Shown here piece after piece: positions 1 to 10,362 of a stretch of 64,000 nt of DNA (position 1 is its first letter; each line of letters opens with the position of its first letter). Source of the stretch: CAKKQX01 sp046313915 (GTDB lineage: Bacteria; Pseudomonadota; Gammaproteobacteria; Burkholderiales; SG8-41). The stretch lies in NCBI GenBank assembly GCA_046313915.1, contig JBKBXX010000001.1:1-64000 (forward strand), in the 5' to 3' direction. The position numbers and the translations under genes are program-made. Below the pieces are notes generated by a model. That model had not been told where the DNA came from. It saw only the letters and a list, made by a program, of their open reading frames with translations, and did no database searches.

Positions 1-686
1 CTCACGTCATCGCACCCGCGGCTTACGGCAAACTCAAGTACGACGCCATCAGGGATTTCGAGCCGATCACGCTGGTGGCATCGACGCCGTATCTGCTGGT
101 GGTACACCCGGGAGTCAAGGCAAACACCCTCAAGGAATTCATCGCCTTGGTCAAATCCCAGCCCGGCAAGCTCAATTATGCCTCGGCGGGCACCGGTTCC
201 ACGACGCAGCTCGCGATGGAGATGCTCAAGGCCGCTGCCGGTCTTGACATCGTGCACATTCCGTACAATGGTAATGGTCCGGCCGGCGCCGCGACGATCG
301 GCGGTCAGGTGCAGGCGCTGTTCGGCAGCATGCCGGCCGTGCTGCCGCACGCCAAGTCCGGCAAGCTGCGGCCGCTGGCGGTGGGTACGGCGAAGCGCTC
401 TCCGGCGTTGCCCGAAGTGCCGACCGTGGCCGAATCGGGTTTCCCCGGTTTCGAGGTTTCGCTGTGGATGGGTTTCTTTGCGCCCAAGGGCACGCCGGCG
501 CCCATCCTGAAGAAGCTGCAGGACGAACTGACCAGAATTGCGCTGTCGCCGGAAATGAAAGAGCAGTTCGAAAGGAACGGCGCCGAGCCGGTGACCAGCA
601 CGCCGGCGGAAATGCAGAAGCTCATCAAAACCGAGCTCGACAAGTATTCCAAGGTGATCAAGGCCGCGGGCATCAAGCTCGAATAA
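1..686 (+). CDS. Bug/TctC-family tripartite tricarboxylate transporter substrate-binding protein (3' part)
   Basis: The reading frame is open from the left edge of the window (first whole codon at base 3), so the signal peptide and about the first 100 residues lie outside. What remains is the standard Bug fold: a segment reading FEPITLVASTPYLLVVHP, then NYASAGTGSTTQLAMEML, a ligand-loop region HIPYNGNGPA, the GGQVQALFGSMPAVLPH segment and the family C-terminus ending KVIKAAGIKLE. Family members are periplasmic binding proteins for carboxylates or aromatic acids, many without a dedicated TctAB permease. The substrate cannot be told from sequence. A hairpin terminator follows 15 bases after the stop, so this is the last gene of its transcript. 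Confidence 0.93.
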   Translation, partial: HVIAPAAYGKLKYDAIRDFEPITLVASTPYLLVVHPGVKANTLKEFIALVKSQPGKLNYASAGTGSTTQLAMEMLKAAAGLDIVHIPYNGNGPAGAATIGGQVQALFGSMPAVLPHAKSGKLRPLAVGTAKRSPALPEVPTVAESGFPGFEVSLWMGFFAPKGTPAPILKKLQDELTRIALSPEMKEQFERNGAEPVTSTPAEMQKLIKTELDKYSKVIKAAGIKLE

Positions 687-700
687 TCCGCGTATTACAC

Positions 701-739
701 AAAACCCGTCCTGCGCATTGCGCGTGACGGGTTTTTTTA
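701..739 (+). terminator. Rho-independent terminator of the Bug gene
   Basis: AAAACCCGTC at 701-710 pairs with GACGGGTTTT at 726-735, and the T run continues to 737. It lies just after the stop codon at 686. The A-tract on the left arm makes it potentially bidirectional, which would suit the convergent dehydrogenase gene that ends at 780. Confidence 0.85.
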
Positions 740-753
740 TTTTCTGTTATTTC

Positions 754-769
754 TATAACATATTGATTT
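754..769 (+). repeat. Copy of a dispersed 16-base AT-rich motif
   Basis: TATAACATATTGATTT. The identical 16-mer is at 12910-12925. A minus-strand copy with one mismatch is at 42314-42329, and weaker copies are at 41404 and 52097. This copy sits between two convergent genes, just beyond the terminator. Function unknown. Confidence 0.6.
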
Positions 770-779
770 TGTTAATAAA

Positions 780-1775
780 TTAGTAGCCGAGCCGGGGGGC
801 TACGCGGTTTTTGAGCGGCTTGCCTGCGAGAAAGCGCGCGAGATTGCCGAACCACAGGTCGAGCGAAATATCGACGTAATGCTCGCCGTCGTCGCACGAG
901 ATATGCGGTGTGATGACGAGCTGGGGCGTGTCCCACAACGGCGAATCGGGCGGCAGCGGTTCGGGATCGACCACGTCGAGAACGGCGCCCGCCAGTTCGC
1001 CGCGCGCGAGCTTGTCGCGCAGGGCATCGTAGTCGGCGACGGGAGCGCGCGCGATGTTGATGACGCCGGCGGCGGGTTTCATCAGGCCGAGGCGCTCGCG
1101 GCTGAGCAGATTGCGCGTCTCGGGCGTGAGCGGAACCGCCAGCACCACGAAATCGGCTTGCGGGAGCAGGGCATCGAGCCGCGAGTAGGAATGGACCGCG
1201 TCGGCGAGGCGCGACGGCTTCTCCCGGCGGCGCACGCCGATGACTTTCATGCCGAGCTGTTTTGCCGCGCGCGCCGCGCCTTCGCCCAGATCGCCCAGCC
1301 CCACGATGAGCGCGGTTTTGCCTTCGATGCTGGGCGAGAACAACTGGCGCCAGCGGCGCGCACGCTGGTCGGTGAGGATTTCGGGCAGACGGGTGTTGAG
1401 CATGGTGAGCGCCATGCGGACGTACTGCTCGGCCTTGACGCCGTGGGCCCCGCGGTTGTTGGTGAAGGCGACACCGCGCGGCAGCCAGTCGAGCGGCAGC
1501 AGGCCGTCGACGCCCGCCGAAGTCGCGTGCAGCCACCGCAGGCGCGGCGCCCGCTCACGCAGATCGTTGCGGCGCGCGGGAACACCGATGACGATGTCCG
1601 CCGTGCATAGCGCGTCATCGAGTACGTCGCCGTCCCAGCCGATGGTGACATCAAGCTTTCCGGCCAGGTCGCGGTGGCGCGCGCAGGCTGCGTCCCACAG
1701 CGCCTGTGTGATGTGGAAAATGCTTGCTTTTTTACGCGCGTTTTCAATATGGACGCGGATTTTTCCGGTCGTCAT
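780..1775 (-). CDS. D-2-hydroxyacid dehydrogenase family protein (NAD(P)-dependent)
   Basis: A 331-residue protein of the D-isomer-specific 2-hydroxyacid dehydrogenase family, which reduces 2-oxoacids to D-2-hydroxyacids or the reverse. The Rossmann dinucleotide motif GLGDLG is at residues 159-164. The catalytic triad is visible as Arg243 in NIARAP, Glu272 in DPEPL and His291 in TPHIS. The N-terminal substrate domain carries the usual WLHATSAGVD segment near residue 81. Length is normal for the family. It is transcribed alone on the minus strand, 44 bases after ubiX. Specificity (glyoxylate, hydroxypyruvate, phosphoglycerate-like) cannot be assigned. Confidence 0.9.
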   Translation of the reverse strand: MTTGKIRVHIENARKKASIFHITQALWDAACARHRDLAGKLDVTIGWDGDVLDDALCTADIVIGVPARRNDLRERAPRLRWLHATSAGVDGLLPLDWLPRGVAFTNNRGAHGVKAEQYVRMALTMLNTRLPEILTDQRARRWRQLFSPSIEGKTALIVGLGDLGEGAARAAKQLGMKVIGVRRREKPSRLADAVHSYSRLDALLPQADFVVLAVPLTPETRNLLSRERLGLMKPAAGVINIARAPVADYDALRDKLARGELAGAVLDVVDPEPLPPDSPLWDTPQLVITPHISCDDGEHYVDISLDLWFGNLARFLAGKPLKNRVAPRLGY

Positions 1776-1819
1776 GCGGTGCAGGTGATGTGATATCGGT
1801 GGTGGGGCAACAGTAACGG

Positions 1820-2440
1820 TTATTTACCGGCAGTGGATTTTTTCATGCCCTGCCAGCGCACGATAGTGTCGTGTTCAATGCCAAACAAGTCGAGTACCCG
1901 TCCCACGGTGTGGTCGACCAGGGCGTCGACAGTCTTGACCCGGCTGTAGAAAGCGGGCACGGGCGGGAAGACGATGCCGCCCATTTCGGTGACCGCGACC
2001 ATGTTGCGCAGATGGGCGAGGTTGAGCGGCGCTTCGCGCGTGAGCAGTACCAGCTGTCGCCGTTCCTTGAGAATCACGTCCGCGGCGCGGCTCACCAGAT
2101 TGTCCGAGAAGCCATGGGCGACGGCGGCCAGCGTTTTCATCGAACAGGGCGCGATCACCATGCCGTGCGTGATGAAGGAGCCGCTGGCAATGGCGGCACC
2201 GATGTCGCGCGGGCTGTATTCTACGTCGGCGAGTCTGCCGATGTCCTTGCGCGCGAGGCCATGATCTTCCCAGGCGTTGAGTGCTCCGGCCTCCGAGACG
2301 ATCACGTGTGTTTCCCAGCCGCCGAGCGCGCGCAGCGTCTCCAGGATGCGCAACCCGTAAATCGAACCGGTGGCGCCGGTGATGGCCACGATCAGCCGTT
2401 TTCTCGGCTGGGATTCGCGAGATTTCCTTTTTGCGGTCAT
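1820..2440 (-). CDS. ubiX: Flavin prenyltransferase UbiX
   Basis: UbiX joins dimethylallyl phosphate to FMN to make prenyl-FMN, the cofactor of UbiD decarboxylases in ubiquinone synthesis and aromatic-acid metabolism. The 206-residue protein shows the flavin loop ITGATGSIYG near residue 20, the APCSMKTLAAVAHG segment and the ERRQLVLLTREAPL phosphate-binding stretch typical of UbiX/Pad1. The ATG at 2440 was chosen over upstream in-frame codons because the family starts just before the first beta strand (RLIVAITGATG). No ubiD lies in this window. The oppositely oriented MFS gene starts 96 bases away, so the two share an upstream region. Confidence 0.92.
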   Translation of the reverse strand: MTAKRKSRESQPRKRLIVAITGATGSIYGLRILETLRALGGWETHVIVSEAGALNAWEDHGLARKDIGRLADVEYSPRDIGAAIASGSFITHGMVIAPCSMKTLAAVAHGFSDNLVSRAADVILKERRQLVLLTREAPLNLAHLRNMVAVTEMGGIVFPPVPAFYSRVKTVDALVDHTVGRVLDLFGIEHDTIVRWQGMKKSTAGK

Positions 2441-2511
2441 GAACTGTGATGAATATCGCTCACACGTGTACTGTAGTTGCCAGGCAAACGATATCCTACA
2501 CCGCCTGCCCG

Positions 2512-2517
2512 TATAAT
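2512..2517 (+). promoter_or_regulatory. Probable -10 element (TATAAT) of the MFS gene
   Basis: A consensus TATAAT lies 19 bases before the ATG at 2537. No convincing -35 is visible at 16-18 bases upstream. Placement in the ubiX/MFS divergent gap supports a promoter here. Confidence 0.4.
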
Positions 2518-2536
2518 GGGACGCGAGCACCTTGCC

Positions 2537-3790
2537 ATGAACGTCCATATTGTGAATGCAGTTCCCGGCGTCGCCGCCGCACCTTCGGACAGCAGGCGAT
2601 TCGTCGCCGGCGTGGTAGTGGGCGCTACCGCTGCGCAGGTGACCTCGGCGATGAGCATCGCGGTGTTTCCGGTCATTGCGCCGCAGCTTGCGCCGCTCCT
2701 CGCTGTCGACGCCTCGCTGGTGGGCTACCTGATGAGTCTGCTGTTCGGTTCCGCGATGGCGGCATCGCCGCTGGTAGGTACGGCCGTGCTGCGCTGGGGA
2801 GCATGCCGCTCGATGCAGGTCGCAACCGCGCTATCCGTCTGCGGCATGGCACTTGCCATGTCCGGCCAGCTTTTTTCCGTCGTTGTCGCGGCGCTGCTGG
2901 TCGGCGCCAGCGCTGCGCTGGTCGCGGCGGGGGCTGCGCATCTGCTGTTTCGTTTCAGTTCGCCAGCGCGCCGCAACCTGATCTTTTCCATCAAGCAGAC
3001 CGGGGTGCCGCTGGGCTGGGCGATGATCGCGCTGCTGGCGCCTGGCATTACGCTGGCATTCGGCTGGCGCTGGTCGTTGGCCGTGATCATGCTCTATGGC
3101 GTGGCCGTACTGTTCTTCCTGCAGCGGGTCCGCGTGCGGTGGGACGATGACCGCAATCCCCAGGGAGCGGCGCAACTGCATCTACTGGCCGGTGTGCGGC
3201 TGCTGTGGCGTTTTCCTGCGCTCAGGCGGCTGGCATGCGCCGCGTTTTTTTTCTCGTTCGTGCAGCTGTGCCTCGGTACTTTCACGGTGACGCTGCTGGT
3301 CAAGGAGGCGGGCTATACGCTGGTGGCGGCGGGATTCATGTTTTCGCTGCTCCAGATTGCCGGGATGTCGGGACGCCTGCTGCTGGGCTGGGTCGCCGAT
3401 GCGACCGGCCGCAGCGTCACGGTGCTGGCGGCGTCGGATCTGGTGGTGGCGGCCTGTTGCGTCATGACTGCGTTCGTCAACTCCGCCTGGCCGCCGACGC
3501 TGCTGGCGGCGCTGTATGGGGTGTTTGGGGCCATGGCCTACGGCTGGAACGGCATTTTGCACGCCCAGATCGCGCGACTCAGCCCGAAAGGCATGGTGAG
3601 TGTTGCCACCGGCGGCCTCATGGTCTGGATTTTCGCCGGCACGCTGAGCGGGCCGGCGCTGTTCGCTTTCGGTTACCGCTTCGTCGGCAGCTATACCGCG
3701 TGTTTCGGCGCGTTGGCGCTGGTCGCGTTCGCCGGCTGGCTGTTACTGAGGCCGGCGCAGGGCGCGGATGTCGAACCGGAAGCGATGTGA
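2537..3790 (+). CDS. MFS transporter
   Basis: A 417-residue inner-membrane carrier of the major facilitator superfamily with about 12 hydrophobic segments in two halves split by a charged loop (RVRVRWDDDRNPQG, near residue 205). The ATG at 2537 starts a protein beginning MNVHIVNAV, with the first membrane helix from about residue 24. An in-frame upstream start would lengthen it by up to 20 residues, but the TATAAT box at 2512 argues against that. Helix 5 carries FSIKQTGVPLGW, a motif seen in a betaproteobacterial MFS group of unknown substrate. The stop overlaps no gene; the aldo/keto reductase begins 43 bases on. Confidence 0.88.
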   Translation: MNVHIVNAVPGVAAAPSDSRRFVAGVVVGATAAQVTSAMSIAVFPVIAPQLAPLLAVDASLVGYLMSLLFGSAMAASPLVGTAVLRWGACRSMQVATALSVCGMALAMSGQLFSVVVAALLVGASAALVAAGAAHLLFRFSSPARRNLIFSIKQTGVPLGWAMIALLAPGITLAFGWRWSLAVIMLYGVAVLFFLQRVRVRWDDDRNPQGAAQLHLLAGVRLLWRFPALRRLACAAFFFSFVQLCLGTFTVTLLVKEAGYTLVAAGFMFSLLQIAGMSGRLLLGWVADATGRSVTVLAASDLVVAACCVMTAFVNSAWPPTLLAALYGVFGAMAYGWNGILHAQIARLSPKGMVSVATGGLMVWIFAGTLSGPALFAFGYRFVGSYTACFGALALVAFAGWLLLRPAQGADVEPEAM

Positions 3791-3833
3791 AATACCGCGC
3801 GGCGTCGGCCACGCGGCTACCAGGAGCTTGCAT

Positions 3834-4859
3834 GTGAAAACGCCAATGGAATATCGCCGGCTGGGAAACAGCGGCTTGCAGGTTTCCAGGATCTGCCTGG
3901 GGGCCATGATGTTCGGCGAGCATGCCGATGCCGCGACCGCCGCCCGTATCGTCGGTTCGGCATACGCGGCCGGCGTCAATTTCATCGATACCGCCGATAC
4001 CTATGGCGGCGGCGAATCAGAACGCATCGTCGGCAAGCTGATTGCGAAAAACCGTCAGCGCTGGGTAGTCGCGACCAAGTTTACCAACAAGATCGATCCT
4101 GCCGACCCGAATTCGGGCGGGGCAGGAAGAAAATGGCTGTTGCAGGCGGTTGACGGCAGTCTCGGACGACTCGCTACCGATCACATCGATGTTTATTATT
4201 TCCACCGTGACGACCGCGACACGCCGCTCGAAGAGTCACTGGGAACGATGGCCGATCTGATTCGCAGCGGCAAGGTGCGCTATTTCGGTTTGAGCAATTT
4301 CCAGAGCTGGCGCATCGCCGAAGTCATCGCGTGCTGCCGGCAGTGGGGGCTGCCCCGGCCTATCGTGCTGCAGCCCTGCTATCACGCGCTCTACCGCATT
4401 GCCGAGGTCGAGATGTTTCCGGCGTGCCGCTACCATGGATTGGGTGTCGTGCCCTACAGCCCGCTGGCGCGCGGCGTTCTGACCGGGAAATACCTGCCGG
4501 GGGCAAGACCGCCTGCCGACTCGCGGGCGGGGCGGGGGGAAAAGCGTTTCCTGGAAACCGAGTTCCGTCCCGAATCGCTCGCCATTGCACGCAAACTCGG
4601 CGAGCACGCAGCGAGAAAAGGCACGAGCCTCGCGCACTTTGCGCTCGGCTGGGTGCTCAACAACACGCTGGTGAGCTCGGTACTCGCGGGTCCGCGCACT
4701 TATGCGCAATGGCAGGGCTATCTTGCCGCACTCGATTACCGCTTCGACGCCGAAGACGAGGCGCTGGTCGACTCGCTGGTGGCTCCTGGGCATTGCTCGA
4801 CGCCGGGTTATACCGATCCCAAATATCCGGTCACCGGCCGGGTCGCGCTGCACGGCTGA
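3834..4859 (+). CDS. Aldo/keto reductase
   Basis: NADPH-dependent oxidoreductase of the aldo/keto reductase superfamily, (beta/alpha)8 barrel, 341 residues. The catalytic tetrad is seen as Asp and Tyr in FIDTADTYGGGESE, Lys in VVATKF and His in YYFHRDDRD. The C-terminal cofactor region reads SSVLAGPRTYAQW. The GTG at 3834 is preferred as start because AGGAG stands at 3822-3826, 7 bases upstream; an in-frame ATG at 3846 is the alternative. It follows the MFS gene by 43 bases and is followed by the TauE-like gene after 19 bases, so the three may be co-transcribed. Substrate unknown. Confidence 0.88.
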   Translation: MKTPMEYRRLGNSGLQVSRICLGAMMFGEHADAATAARIVGSAYAAGVNFIDTADTYGGGESERIVGKLIAKNRQRWVVATKFTNKIDPADPNSGGAGRKWLLQAVDGSLGRLATDHIDVYYFHRDDRDTPLEESLGTMADLIRSGKVRYFGLSNFQSWRIAEVIACCRQWGLPRPIVLQPCYHALYRIAEVEMFPACRYHGLGVVPYSPLARGVLTGKYLPGARPPADSRAGRGEKRFLETEFRPESLAIARKLGEHAARKGTSLAHFALGWVLNNTLVSSVLAGPRTYAQWQGYLAALDYRFDAEDEALVDSLVAPGHCSTPGYTDPKYPVTGRVALHG

Positions 4860-4878
4860 AGTCGCTGCGAGCTTTTTC

Positions 4879-5625
4879 ATGGAAACGCCGGGATTTGCGC
4901 AGCTCGCATTCTGCGCCGTGGTGGTAATGGTTGCATTTGCGGTGCGCGGCACGACGGGGTTTGGCGGCAACGCCATCGCGGTGCCGCTGCTGACACTGGT
5001 ATTGCCGATGCAGAACGTGGTCGCGGCCGTCACCGTGCTGACGGTGCTGTCATCGCTCGGCCACTGGCTGGGAGACTGGCGCAGAATCGTGTGGACCGAA
5101 ATCCTCAGGGCTGCGCCTTTCACGCTGATCGGTGTTGCGGCCGGTCTTTATCTTTTCGAGACGCTGGACGCGCGCACCCTGACCCGGGCATTCGGCGGTT
5201 TCGTGATCTTGTATGCGATTTACTCGCTGGCGATGGCGCAACGCGCGCTCGCGCCGTCGCGAAAAATGCTGTGGCCGCTTGCGGCGGTACTGTGCACGCT
5301 CGCCGGGCTGGTCGGTACGCTGTTCGGCGGTGCCGCCGGCCCGATCTACGTGATCTACCTCAGAACCCTGCAACTCGGCAAAGACAGCTTCCGGGTGACC
5401 ATCACCACTATACTGATGACCCAGGCCGTGATGCGTGTCGCCGGCTATTTCAAAATCGGTTTTTATGACCGGGCGACGCTGCTCATGCTGGCGGCGGCGC
5501 TGCCGCTGATGCTGGCCGGCGCCTGGCTGGGCGGCGCGATCGCGGGCCGCATCGACCAGCTGACTTTCAATCGCATCGTAGGCGCCGTGCTGTTATGCAG
5601 CGGCATTGCCTTGTTGTTCAAATAG
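4879..5625 (+). CDS. TauE/SafE-family membrane exporter
   Basis: A 248-residue polytopic inner-membrane protein of the TauE/SafE family (anion export such as sulfite, sulfoacetate or organosulfonates in characterised members). It has about 7-8 hydrophobic helices and the family features VRGTTGFGGNAIAVPLL near residue 23 and GTLFGGAAGPIYVIYL in the second half. The ATG at 4879 fits the first helix. Upstream in-frame codons run into the preceding reductase gene and were rejected. The substrate is not inferable from the neighbours. Confidence 0.85.
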   Translation: METPGFAQLAFCAVVVMVAFAVRGTTGFGGNAIAVPLLTLVLPMQNVVAAVTVLTVLSSLGHWLGDWRRIVWTEILRAAPFTLIGVAAGLYLFETLDARTLTRAFGGFVILYAIYSLAMAQRALAPSRKMLWPLAAVLCTLAGLVGTLFGGAAGPIYVIYLRTLQLGKDSFRVTITTILMTQAVMRVAGYFKIGFYDRATLLMLAAALPLMLAGAWLGGAIAGRIDQLTFNRIVGAVLLCSGIALLFK

Positions 5626-5671
5626 ACGCAGACGGCTGCGGTGCGGCGCCGTTATGGGAGAATGGCGAAAA

Positions 5672-5812
5672 TCATTTGAGGAAAACGACGGCGGGAAAGA
5701 CCGCGGCGGCGAGCACCAGCACCAGCCATTCGAGGCCGTTGCGTCTCAACCAGCCGGTAAAATGCAGGACCAGGATGAGGATTGCGATTGCATAGAAGGC
5801 ATAGAAAATCAT
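5672..5812 (-). CDS. Small two-helix membrane protein (46 aa), unknown
   Basis: A 46-residue frame starting with ATG at 5812 and ending at 5672. It has two hydrophobic stretches, IAILILVLHF (about 9-18) and LVLVLAAAVFPAVVFL (about 30-45), split by a basic turn WLRRNG, which suggests a hairpin in the inner membrane with charged residues facing the cytoplasm. An AAAGGGA ribosome-binding site lies 6 bases before the ATG. It is convergent with the TauE-like gene. I do not recognise a family. The membrane pattern and ribosome site make a real gene more likely than not. Confidence 0.55.
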   Translation of the reverse strand: MIFYAFYAIAILILVLHFTGWLRRNGLEWLVLVLAAAVFPAVVFLK

Positions 5813-6150
5813 TTGCTGTCCCTTTGCCTTGTTTGTCGGGGGTCGTGCCGATGGATGGCAATGTGTCGCCGTTCGCGACGCCCGCGGTCCGCGCCGTTGC
5901 CGCGGCAGAAGCCGGTTTGCTGCTGACGCTCGCGCCGGGTCATGGGGGTGTCGGGCACATAGATGATGTTCAACAAAATACAAGAATAGATCAAAAAGGC
6001 TCGCAATGACAGGACAAAATGCCTGCTCCTGTTGCATTGCACAACGATTTTCGCGTCGGCGGCAGGATGTCGCGAGTGCGGCGGCCAGTGGCCGCGGCTG
6101 AGGTGCCGCGCGCCGTTCTGCAATGAAAACGTCCGTGAGGTGCCATACTC
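5813..6150. other. Intergenic region upstream of glpK
   Basis: 338 bases between the minus-strand small membrane gene and glpK. It must hold both promoters. GTGAGG at 6134-6139 is the likely glpK ribosome site. No clear operator, hairpin or conserved coding frame was recognised. Confidence 0.5.
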
Positions 6151-7638
<1,488 letters not shown>

Positions 7639-7662
7639 CCCTGCGTTTCCCAGCGCGTGGGC

Positions 7663-10362
7663 TCAGGACGCGAGACGATGCTGCAATGCGTCGCGGGCAG
7701 CAGCGATTTCCTGGGTCAATTTTTCGACGTCGGGCCACAGCGTGGCGGTTTCGTTTGCTTTGAATGCGGCGTCGATACGCGCAGCGATCGCGCTTACCCG
7801 GGCGGCGCCGACGTAGGCACTGCTCGACTTCAGGGCGTGGGCGGCTCGGGCGGCGGTCCCGCTGTCGCGTATGTCGCGGGCGTGCGCCAGTGTTTCCAGC
7901 ATGGCCGGCACACCGTCGAGAAAGAGCCGGATGACCTGGTTGACGGTTGCATCGTCCCCATCCAGGGCGGCGCGAAGCTCCTCGATTTTTGCCGCGTCGA
8001 TGACGTCGTTTTCCCGAAAGGCCGCCGACGCGGTGTTCTGGCCCGCCGCGCTTTGCCGTGAAGGCGCGGGCGGGGAGGCGCGCAGCACCCGGCGCACGGT
8101 CTCCAGCAGTTCCGCCTTGCGGAAAGGCTTGGCCAGATAGTCGTCGAATCCTGCCGCTAGGCATTGCTCGCGGTCGTTCTGCATGGCGTTGGCGGTGATG
8201 ACAATCGCCGGCGTATGCGCGGTTTCCCGGGCGCGAATGTGAGTCAAGACTTCCAGCCCGTCCATTCCCGGCATCTGCCAGTCGAGCAGCAGCAGGTCGA
8301 ACGGCGCGGCTTCCCATCGTGCGAGCGCTTCGTCGCCGTCTTTTGCACAGACCAGTTCGCAGCCCGTCGATTTCAGCATGGCCTCCGCGTACATCCGGTT
8401 TACCTCGTTGTCCTCGGCGAGGAGGACTCTCAGGCCGGCGAATTCCGCGCCTGCCACTGGCGTTGAGTTTGCGGCGGTGGTTCCACGCTCGTCGCGTCCG
8501 TCGAGCACCGAGCGTACCAGCCGTCTCAACTCGTTGTGACGCGCAGGTCTGCGCAGCTCAAACACTTTGCCGGGCTGCTCCCGCCTGATCGCCGCGGGAA
8601 GCCCGGCTCCCCACGTCGCGACCACGACCGGCGTCTCCCGGCACGCTGGCAGCGTTTGCAGCGCGGCGAGCATGCGGATTATGCCGTCGTCTGACGTTCT
8701 GACGTCCAGAACGATGAGATCGAGGCGATCCGTTTCCGGCGTGGCGCGCAGTTGTTCAATTGCTTCATCCGCGCCGGACGCGCTGATACAGCGTACGCCC
8801 AGCAGGGCAAGATGGCGCGCGATGACCCGGCGTTCCATTTCGAGATCGGCGACGACGAGCGCGACGCGTCGCGGCCGGCTTGTCGCCGTTGCGAGTGGGG
8901 CGGCAGGCGGCAGCGGCAGTTCGAACCAGAATGTGGAGCCGACGCCGGGTTCGCTGGTCGCGCCGATCCGTCCTCCCATGCGCTCTACGAGCTGTCTGCA
9001 TATGGTGAGCCCGAGGCCGGTGCCGCCGTAGCGCTTGGTGGTCGAGGTGTCGCCCTGTTCGAAAGGCTGGAACAGGGTGTCGATTTTCGAGGGCGCGATG
9101 CCGATGCCGGTGTCGCTGACTTCAAAGTGCAGGGCGTGCGGCGGCTGCTCCTCCTGCACCATGGAAATCCGCAACCGGATTTCCCCGTGCTCGGTGAACT
9201 TGACAGCGTTGCCGACGAGATTCAAAAGGATCTGCCGCAGCCGGTGCGGATCGCCGCGCACGCACGAGGGGACCGCATCGTCGACCGTCGCGATTATCGC
9301 GATTCCCTTCGATATGGCGCGTTCTTCCAGGAGTTCGATCACTTCGCCAACGAATTCGCAGGGCACAATATCGCCCTGCTCCAGTTCCAGCTTGCCGGCT
9401 TCAATCTTGGAGAAATCGAGCACGTCGTTGATGATGGCGAGCAGCGATTCCGCGGAACGGCGGATGGTGAGCGCGTAGCCGCGTTGCCTCTCGTCCCGGA
9501 GCTCGCCGTCGAGCAGCAGTTCGGTCATGCCGATCACGCCGTTCATCGGCGTGCGGATTTCGTGGCTCATGTTCGCGAGGAAACGGCTTTTGGCGCGGTT
9601 GGCGGCTTCCGCCGCCTCTTTTTCGTGCTGGAGCGCGGTGGTCATCGCTTTCAGGCTTGCCACCATGTCGTTCAGACTGGCGGAAAGGATCCCCAGCTCG
9701 TCGTGGCGCTTCAGTGACACGCGCGTATCTAGGTCGCCGTCGCGCACCGCATGCAACGCGTCCACGATGCGTTCCACCGGCGCGGAAAACGAGCGCGAAA
9801 AATAATACGCAAGCAGCAACGCCAGCAGCAGCAGCACGCCGGCTAGCGCCGCGGTCCGCCCCACGTTTTCCGCTTGTTGCCGGCGTGCCTGCGCCAGCGA
9901 GAAATTGAAGTAGGCAAAACCGATGATTTCGCCGTCGGCGAGCCGCACCGGTTGCAAGACTTTGACGGCATCATCCAGAATGCGCACGACCGGCTGGCCT
10001 GTCTCACGGGCCTCGGCGAGCATGCCGGATGGGAGCGACTGCGCCTTCTGAAAAGCAAACTGTTTCTCGGAGTCGGCCACCACCAATCCTGTCTGGTCCA
10101 GAGCCTGAGCCAGCAGGACTTCCGGCACGGCGTGTGCGGACTGTAGCTGCCTGCGTATGTCGTCTATCGAGAGCTTGTAGATCGGATCCACCAGGTTGGC
10201 TGCCACGGCTTGTGCGACTGCCACGCCGGTTTCCACGGCATGTTGCTGCGTTTTCTGACGCTCCAGGACGAAGTCGTAGAGGATCACGGCGCCGCTCGCC
10301 AGCGCCGTGATGCAGAGGCTGTAGGCGATCAGCTTGCTGCGAAGACTGAAATGCAGGTTCAC
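7663..10362 (-). CDS. Hybrid sensor histidine kinase with two receiver domains and an HPt domain
   Basis: An 899-residue BarA-like inner-membrane sensor. Helix 1 is at about 10-30, a periplasmic sensor at 35-165, helix 2 at 170-188 and HAMP at 190-242. The phosphorylated His is His267 in ANMSHEIRTPMN. The ATPase domain has DTGIGI and YGGTGLGL. Receiver 1 (about 515-640) keeps the Asp in VLDVR, but its switch Lys appears replaced by Arg (LRRPAR), so it looks degenerate. Receiver 2 (about 660-785) is intact, with LLLLDWQMPGMDG and YLAKPF. HPt has AAHALKSSSAYVGA. The GTG start overlaps the stop of the PhnD-like gene by 4 bases, so the two are translationally coupled. No output regulator is adjacent. 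Confidence 0.95.
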   Translation of the reverse strand: MNLHFSLRSKLIAYSLCITALASGAVILYDFVLERQKTQQHAVETGVAVAQAVAANLVDPIYKLSIDDIRRQLQSAHAVPEVLLAQALDQTGLVVADSEKQFAFQKAQSLPSGMLAEARETGQPVVRILDDAVKVLQPVRLADGEIIGFAYFNFSLAQARRQQAENVGRTAALAGVLLLLALLLAYYFSRSFSAPVERIVDALHAVRDGDLDTRVSLKRHDELGILSASLNDMVASLKAMTTALQHEKEAAEAANRAKSRFLANMSHEIRTPMNGVIGMTELLLDGELRDERQRGYALTIRRSAESLLAIINDVLDFSKIEAGKLELEQGDIVPCEFVGEVIELLEERAISKGIAIIATVDDAVPSCVRGDPHRLRQILLNLVGNAVKFTEHGEIRLRISMVQEEQPPHALHFEVSDTGIGIAPSKIDTLFQPFEQGDTSTTKRYGGTGLGLTICRQLVERMGGRIGATSEPGVGSTFWFELPLPPAAPLATATSRPRRVALVVADLEMERRVIARHLALLGVRCISASGADEAIEQLRATPETDRLDLIVLDVRTSDDGIIRMLAALQTLPACRETPVVVATWGAGLPAAIRREQPGKVFELRRPARHNELRRLVRSVLDGRDERGTTAANSTPVAGAEFAGLRVLLAEDNEVNRMYAEAMLKSTGCELVCAKDGDEALARWEAAPFDLLLLDWQMPGMDGLEVLTHIRARETAHTPAIVITANAMQNDREQCLAAGFDDYLAKPFRKAELLETVRRVLRASPPAPSRQSAAGQNTASAAFRENDVIDAAKIEELRAALDGDDATVNQVIRLFLDGVPAMLETLAHARDIRDSGTAARAAHALKSSSAYVGAARVSAIAARIDAAFKANETATLWPDVEKLTQEIAAARDALQHRLAS

